Source of the DNA: Augochlora pura
Taxonomy: Eukaryota > Arthropoda > Insecta > Hymenoptera > Halictidae
NCBI RefSeq assembly: GCF_028453695.1
Contig: NC_135772.1
Coordinates: 20,269,412 to 20,333,411, forward strand
Length of the DNA: 64,000 nt
Reading direction: 5' to 3'
Below, in pieces: positions 58,649-64,000 of this stretch; the stretch's first letter is position 1, and each line of letters starts with the position of its first letter. A model generated the notes under the pieces. That model saw only the letters and a program-made list of their open reading frames with translations. It had not been told where the DNA came from and did not search any database. A program made the translations under genes and the position numbers.

Positions 58649-59467
58649 TTTTCTTTGAAGTTACGATAGTTAAAGCTTTTCCGATTGTTATAAATTTCTA
58701 AGATGAAAAGAGACAATCAATATTTATCCATACAATATATATATAAAAATATAACGGAGTCGATAGAAAGCGCATTAGGTTTTTCTAAGGTCGATCGAAG
58801 ATCTAATTTACGTGATCCGGTAAAAAAAGGATCGAACGGTTCTTGGAGCGAGCTATATTCTCGTCGGACACGGAGTGTAGCATAATGTAGAATTCTCCGG
58901 TTCAGCCTTCCAATGGAGTCTTTTCCACGCGCTTCGAAAGACCGGCGCGGAAAGCTAATTTCCGAAGCGGACAGGTGCGATGGATCGTTGTCACGGTTTC
59001 CATTCGGTGTCACGGTCCCCCCACCCTCGCCGTCCACCCCCATAAAAAGGAAATCAGATTTTGCGTGCGCGGGGAGAGGCGAGTACTCGGGATCTCTCTC
59101 CCCTTTTGCCGGCGACGAAGAAGAATCCGCTCGATAACGAGTCCGCGACGTAATTACGTTGCTTAACCGGGCAAGTATCCCGCGGAATTACAATTACAAA
59201 TCGGTGCACCAGCCTCCTCCGGCCGTACGTACGCGCCGGCTCCTCATCAATTATTTATACGGGATCACCGTTACCGCCGGCCGTAGGACCTCCTTGCTCC
59301 AAACCCACATTTCAGATTTATCCGCGTCGAAACGCGGATAAAACAGATTTCGCGCATCGACGCCATTTTCGCTGCTGCACGTCGTCCCGGGAGACCGCAG
59401 ATAGCAACCGCTGCGGGGGACCGTGGATCGTTATGAATCATCGTCCTGTCGACGCACTGTGTTTTAA

Positions 59468-59670
59468 CCCTTTGCACGGTGGCATTTCAACCGAGAATCT
59501 GAAATAAAAATTATGGTCCATGGTATCTTTATTCTATGCAACAAAGTGCGCTTTTGTGTGTAGGAAATTAATTTTTCCGACTTGTACCAATAGTTTTATT
59601 ATTTAGCAATTTTTTAAATTTAAATTTTGTTGTTATAAATATTATTTTTGGAACCCTCGAGTGCTAAGGA
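59468..59670. mobile_element. TTAA-flanked MITE (piggyBac-like), 203 bp
   Basis: TTAA (59464-59467) is followed by CCCTTTGCACGGTGGC. The right end reads inward as TCCTTAGCACTCGAGG and abuts TTAA (59671-59674). The interior shares AATTTTTCCGACTTGTAC and CAATTTTTTAAATTTAAATT blocks with the element at 60323-60548, showing common descent. No coding capacity. Confidence 0.65.
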
Positions 59671-59674
59671 TTAA

Positions 59675-60318
59675 AATCAGAGTCTGGAAAGTCTTCGTCT
59701 CCACGATTTTCTATTTCTATTAAATTCCCAAGGATCGTATATTTAATTATTATTTGTTCATAGGAATTATTTAAATAATTGTCTGTGTATATCGAAGTCG
59801 ACAGCGGTTTCAAATTAAGCAAGATGCGTCCATGATCGACGGCGGGGAACGCGTTCGAGGCGATTCCGAACTAGATCGACGCCATCGGCGTTCCGTATAT
59901 GGATCGTTGCGGCTCTGAATGAGCGGTTAATAAGTCACGGGTAATTGGGAGATCGGTTCTATGGGTGTAACTAATCCGGCCGCCATCTTGCAGTCGACCA
60001 AGCGACATTGAACAGTCCTCGGATGGAAACTGGTCGTATCTTGCTATTGTTTATGCATTTGCTGCGCGCGAAGTGCAACGCCAAAATGCACTCTTTCTTT
60101 TCGTTGAAAAACGAACACGTGCGTGCACACGATGTTCCAACTCGGAAAGTAAATTTGTTGGATCCGTTTCATCGATTTTGTGGATGCACTCTCACGGCCG
60201 ACTTGACACACTTCGCAGAGTCATTGTTTCCCGTAAGTGCAAAGTTCAGGTCGGATAGCGAACTGGTTCACGCTTTAAGAGAATAATCGCCAGTAATCAC
60301 ATCGGTGACACCTGCTGT
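59675..60318. other. Non-coding stretch without recognised feature
   Basis: AT-rich to 59800, then GC-rich. The 92-codon plus-strand frame at 60008-60286 has no recognised domain. Confidence 0.4.
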
Positions 60319-60322
60319 TTAA

Positions 60323-60548
60323 CCCTTTCCTCTCGAAACCAATTTAACCAGAAATCCAAAATGATTTTTCCGACTTATACTATTTCCATTTTATATAAAA
60401 AAGTGCATTTTATTCGTATAAAATTCAATTTTGTGGCTCGCGCTAATTCATTCACTATTTAACAATTTTCTCAAGCTAATCTTTGTTATTGTAAAATTTA
60501 TCTCGAGACGTGATAGAACAATTTTAACGCTGCCTCGAGTACAAAGGG
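60323..60548. mobile_element. TTAA-flanked MITE (piggyBac-like), 226 bp
   Basis: TTAA (60319-60322) is followed by CCCTTTCCTCTCGA. The right end reads inward as CCCTTTGTACTCGAGGC and abuts TTAA (60549-60552). It carries GATTTTTCCGACTTATAC and CAATTTTCTCAAGCTAATCT, alignable with the neighbouring copy at 59468-59670. It is the best-preserved member in the window. Confidence 0.75.
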
Positions 60549-60552
60549 TTAA

Positions 60553-61645
60553 TCTTCCTAGGAGATGCCCTATCGCGTTTTCGGTGCGCAGAATTGTATG
60601 CAAATATTTTATTCCCTCCCCCGTTCACCTGTTGAAAGCGGCGAACGCGTGTAGCGTTTTTACAATTCAAATTGATTCCGCGGAGTGTAAACCGTATCGC
60701 AAGATGCTCCCCTAAAGACTGGCCATAACTCTCTGGTGTTTTCGCATTCGCTCGTCGCGACGTGACTGATGAGTTTATTTTCTATCCATTTCCATATCAA
60801 TCTTACATTTACGCGATGTAGACCTACTCGTAGATGGCGTATACTTTCATTAACCCTTTCGGTGCTGACCAAAATATATGATATTTCCTATTATTCCACT
60901 CGAAGATCCATGTCGTTTTTCGAATTAACTTTGCTGATAAACCGATAGGATAAAAATTCAAAGCACCTCGCATTCGTCGTCTCATAGAGTCTCTTTTTAA
61001 CGAAAATGATACTTGGTCGTGGCCTCGGATCCCGGAGCGATAAGCGTGTTCCCCGAGTCCTGCGAAGCAATTGAAATTCGACACACGGGATGGGTACCGT
61101 AGGGGGAAGCCCCGTGTTACGTGATCCATTACAAAGCGATCCGAGCGCGCTGGTTTTTTCGCGTTCGTCATGATCGCGCGCGGGCAGGTGTTCCGTTTCT
61201 AGGAAGCCGGAATCTCATTCTCGCGTGGAACGGCGACGTTAACGCGGAAAATTGCCTGACCATAACCACCGGTGCACGCTTACTTCTCCGATGCCCACGC
61301 CTGACCTTGCCGCGCTGGGAAGGTGTGAAACGAGTAAGAGAAAAAGAAAAAAAACCCGATTCCAGTTGGTGCCAGCAACAACGGGGCCAGTCCGTTGACA
61401 GCTTAATTTCCATCGAACGGCTATCAGCCTCTGCGCCGCGGACGCGTTGCACAATCGCGCGTTTCTTGCGGAACCGTGTGTGCTCGACGCGCGTTCGCGT
61501 CGAACTTATCGAGACACCTAATTTCCGTGATTAGAAGGCGCGCGCGCCACCATTTCACGATCGCGTTGTTGGAAACATTATTCCGAGATTTTCTTTCGTT
61601 ATCTCCGCGTCTGTGATCGTGTTCGAAATAATGTTACTTGGATTA
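60553..61645. other. Non-coding stretch without recognised gene
   Basis: TTAACCCTTTCGGTGCTGACC at 60851-60871 is another family-type end without a partner. The 137-codon plus-strand frame at 61121-61534 and opposing minus-strand frames lack domains. Confidence 0.4.
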
Positions 61646-61649
61646 GTAT

Positions 61650-61810
61650 TTTATATAATGCGTTCTTCTATTTTGTAATATTCTATTCTATTTTACTTTA
61701 TTTTACAAATATTCTATTTTATTCTATTTTATAAATATTCCTTGAAAATTGTACGGTATATTATAGTAAACGATATATATATATGTATATATGTATATAT
61801 AATATTGTTA
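61650..61810. repeat. AT-rich low-complexity tract
   Basis: Repeated TTCTATTTTATT and TTACAAATATTC phrases at 61660-61742, then an (AT/GT) run of ATATATGTATATATGTATAT type at 61769-61802. Confidence 0.75.
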
Positions 61811-64000
61811 TAATAATATTCGATTTATATGAATTTCGTAGACGTCGAGAAATAGTTGCAAATCGCTAATAAACTTGAATGTTTATTTCATTAATATACT
61901 AGAATTACGATGTCCCCTGAGAGGGGACAACCGAGCGCAAAAGGGTTAAGAATGAAAATATCAATCTCGCGTTCCATTTGCCCGGTGACGTGTCAAGCCC
62001 CGCGACCTCGGACACGGTGTACAGAGCTCGCCGCGCGGGGTTTCGGTTTCAATGAAGAGTCGCGAAACTTTCTAGGAGCCCCGAGCCACTTCGCTCGCGT
62101 GCGCGCCGAGCATTGTCGGCAGAATTGCCTCTCGCACCGCGCCATTACCGGCTCCGACGTGCGCCGTTTACGTGCCGGTGAACGCCGAGGCTGAAAGCGT
62201 ACCGAACCTCCGTTAAGGACGTTCCTCCGATCATCGATCCCCTTATTTACGAGCTCGCAATTGTGAAACTGCATCTGACCACGTTGCAACACCTGGATTC
62301 TATGTTTTCCCCGCGTGTGTGTACCCGATGTCCACCGGTCGACCCGCTTTGTGCGCGCCGTGCTCGAGAGCCTTGCCGACTGGGCGAAATCGTGGTCTCG
62401 ATGACGGGTTCGCGCGACGTCGAGCTTCGAACGGAGGAAACCGAGAATTTTAACTGATTATAAACTGATTATAAACTTATTATAAAATTCGTGGTTGTAT
62501 TAATACTTCGGCTGTAAACGTTTCTATATTGTCATATATTATATCTAATATTCGAAAAATTATATAATAATATCTCGGTAATGGAAGGAAAATTATTGGC
62601 TGCCATGGCAATCGATTCGCAAGCCACCGATTTAAAAGCCGATTTATTCCATTAAATATACAGAAGCCGGTGTTCTCAGGTTAACAATATATCGTTCGGA
62701 AAGTACGCGCCACTTTGACGCCGCTTAATGATATACTTTCGCAAGCCTCGAAGACGAAGTGGCTGCATAACGCTTAACTAGATTAGTTTAAGCGAGACAC
62801 CCTGTACGGAGCGGGCCGATGTTACGAATTTATGTACGTTCGTGCGCCGCGCGGAGAAGAGCGAGGACTACGCGCTTCATAAACCGGGTCTCCGTTTTCG
62901 CGAGGGAAATTCGCATCGCGGCAGCGAAACGGTCGCAGTGATTGACGGATTAAAATTTCCGCGTTAAAATCGAGCCGGTCCGAATCGGTATTAATTAACG
63001 TTTTCAGCCAACGCGCGAATCGCTGTTCAATTCTCTCGTGACTTACCCCCACTCCCCCGATTTACCCCCACTCCCCCGAATGACTGGCTTTCATCGGACA
63101 ATAAATTTCGAAGCCGGCACTTCCTCAAATCGTTCGAGTGATTTCGAATCGAGATTAATTAATGTTCTGTTAACGGGGCGACGCGCGCGCGCGCGCCGGG
63201 CGGTTCGTGATCGCGATGCACGCACGCGACACAGAAACCGAGCGAACCTCGATAAAAGTTCGTTAAACCGTTCCCATAATGCAACGGCGGGCCTGCCTCG
63301 ATACACGCGGTCAGCGAAGGAAATATTACGACGTTTTTCGCGCATCTGCCGTGCACAATGTAAATCAAATGTACGAATCTCGAAATGTTAAATTAATTAA
63401 AACAATTCTACGAAAAGCGAATCATAGTAATTTTTATGATTTACCAGCGATTTATTCTTTAAGGGATATAGAAATCGCATTGCGGTAGAAGAGAATCTAG
63501 TAACCGAGAAAGGAAGTCGTCCGTTTAGGCTGATTTTCGTCGGGACACCGGTGCAAGGATAGCCCCGGTCTTCTGGTTTCACGGTATCACGTTCCGTTCG
63601 GGTATCGGCAGCGCCTTTTTGCTCGCGACTTCGATTCGCGGTCGAACGGGATATTCGAGGCATTCGTGTGTCCCTGGCACGTAGAAATTCCAACTTTGTT
63701 AGCCGAGTGCAAGGTTCAAGGTTCCTCGAGAGCATCGCCGGTCGTGCGAGATGATTGGTTTTCGGTCTGTCGGCCATCGTAACGACTACGCGGCGGTGCC
63801 TTGCCTCCGAGCGCGGCCGCCCACGTGCACACGGATCTCTGCATTTTTCTTCCCTCCGCCAGGAACAATGGGAACCTCGATGATATAAAAAAAAAAAAGA
63901 AATAATCGAAGCGATTTGAGAAAATAATTATTTGATTAACAATTATCGCGTTGCAAAGTTTAGGCGTTTATCACCTAAAGACGGAAAAGTTAGTTACGAT
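61811..64000. other. Non-coding stretch without recognised gene
   Basis: CTTAACCCTTTTGCGCTCGG (inverse, 61929-61948) followed by the small hairpin GTCCCC/GGGGAC is a one-ended CCCTTT/TTAA family copy. A 13-bp unit TAAACTGATTATA recurs near 62460-62490. A 19-bp direct duplication (TTACCCCCACTCCCCCGA) lies at 63043-63079, a CG run at 63184-63197 and an A tract at 63886-63898. Frames on both strands show no recognisable domain. Confidence 0.45.

Larger units (their letters stand above)
57224..59463. other. Non-coding stretch with CRE palindrome and mariner-like ends
   Basis: GC-rich just after the gap. TTTGACCCTTTTTGCACTCG at 57668-57687 is a degraded end of the CCCTTT/TTAA family. A GAAATATAAAGT/CT unit is repeated three times at 58016-58050. 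No recognised coding similarity. Confidence 0.45.

Overview
This window is non-coding eukaryotic DNA with one confident coding exon. It has no operons, no ribosome-binding sites and no dense coding. Open frames on both strands are short and lack recognisable domains. Simple repeats and short inverted-repeat elements are abundant, and the single clear gene fragment ends at a GT splice donor. The DNA is unusually rich in CpG, with many (CG)n runs. The exon reads as insect neurexin. Together these suggest an insect, most plausibly a hymenopteran (bee, ant, wasp or sawfly); the order is inferred from base composition and style of repeats, not proven.

Layout. (1) 1-15166: AT-rich sequence with local GC-rich patches, two short TA-flanked terminal-inverted-repeat (TIR) elements (1497-1720, 10077-10374), a TTAA-flanked element and several minisatellites. 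It lies downstream of the exon on the minus strand, so I read it as the 5' part of a very long Neurexin-1 intron; no second exon was recognised. (2) 15167-15760, minus strand: first coding exon of Neurexin-1 (signal peptide plus most or all of the first laminin-G/LNS domain), ending in phase 0 at a GTAGGC donor. (3) 15761-18400: GC-rich upstream region crowded with CT/GA runs, the likely 5' UTR and promoter, with GAGA-type sites and a candidate upstream donor at 16008. (4) 18411-24695: a repeat cluster holding an AAGACG-type element, an 81-bp array, a long hairpin, its diverged relatives, a heptanucleotide array and a 1.09-kb candidate TIR transposon. (5) 24.7-64 kb: long non-coding sequence, either intergenic or 5' introns, with many minisatellites, a 343-bp tandem array (36263-37376), several TTAA-flanked MITE-like elements, one orphan first-exon candidate (donor at 52255) and a 500-N assembly gap (56724-57223).

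The structure worth a second look is repeat biology rather than a gene system. One item is a family of about 200-bp elements with TTAA target sites and CCCTTT ends, which looks like non-autonomous piggyBac-type DNA. Another is a palindromic repeat superfamily that occurs both as a single hairpin (19701-19950) and as a nearly identical 343-bp tandem array. A third is a transposon whose termini are built from AAGACGT repeats. No tRNA, rRNA, known microRNA, CRISPR array or intact transposase was recognised.
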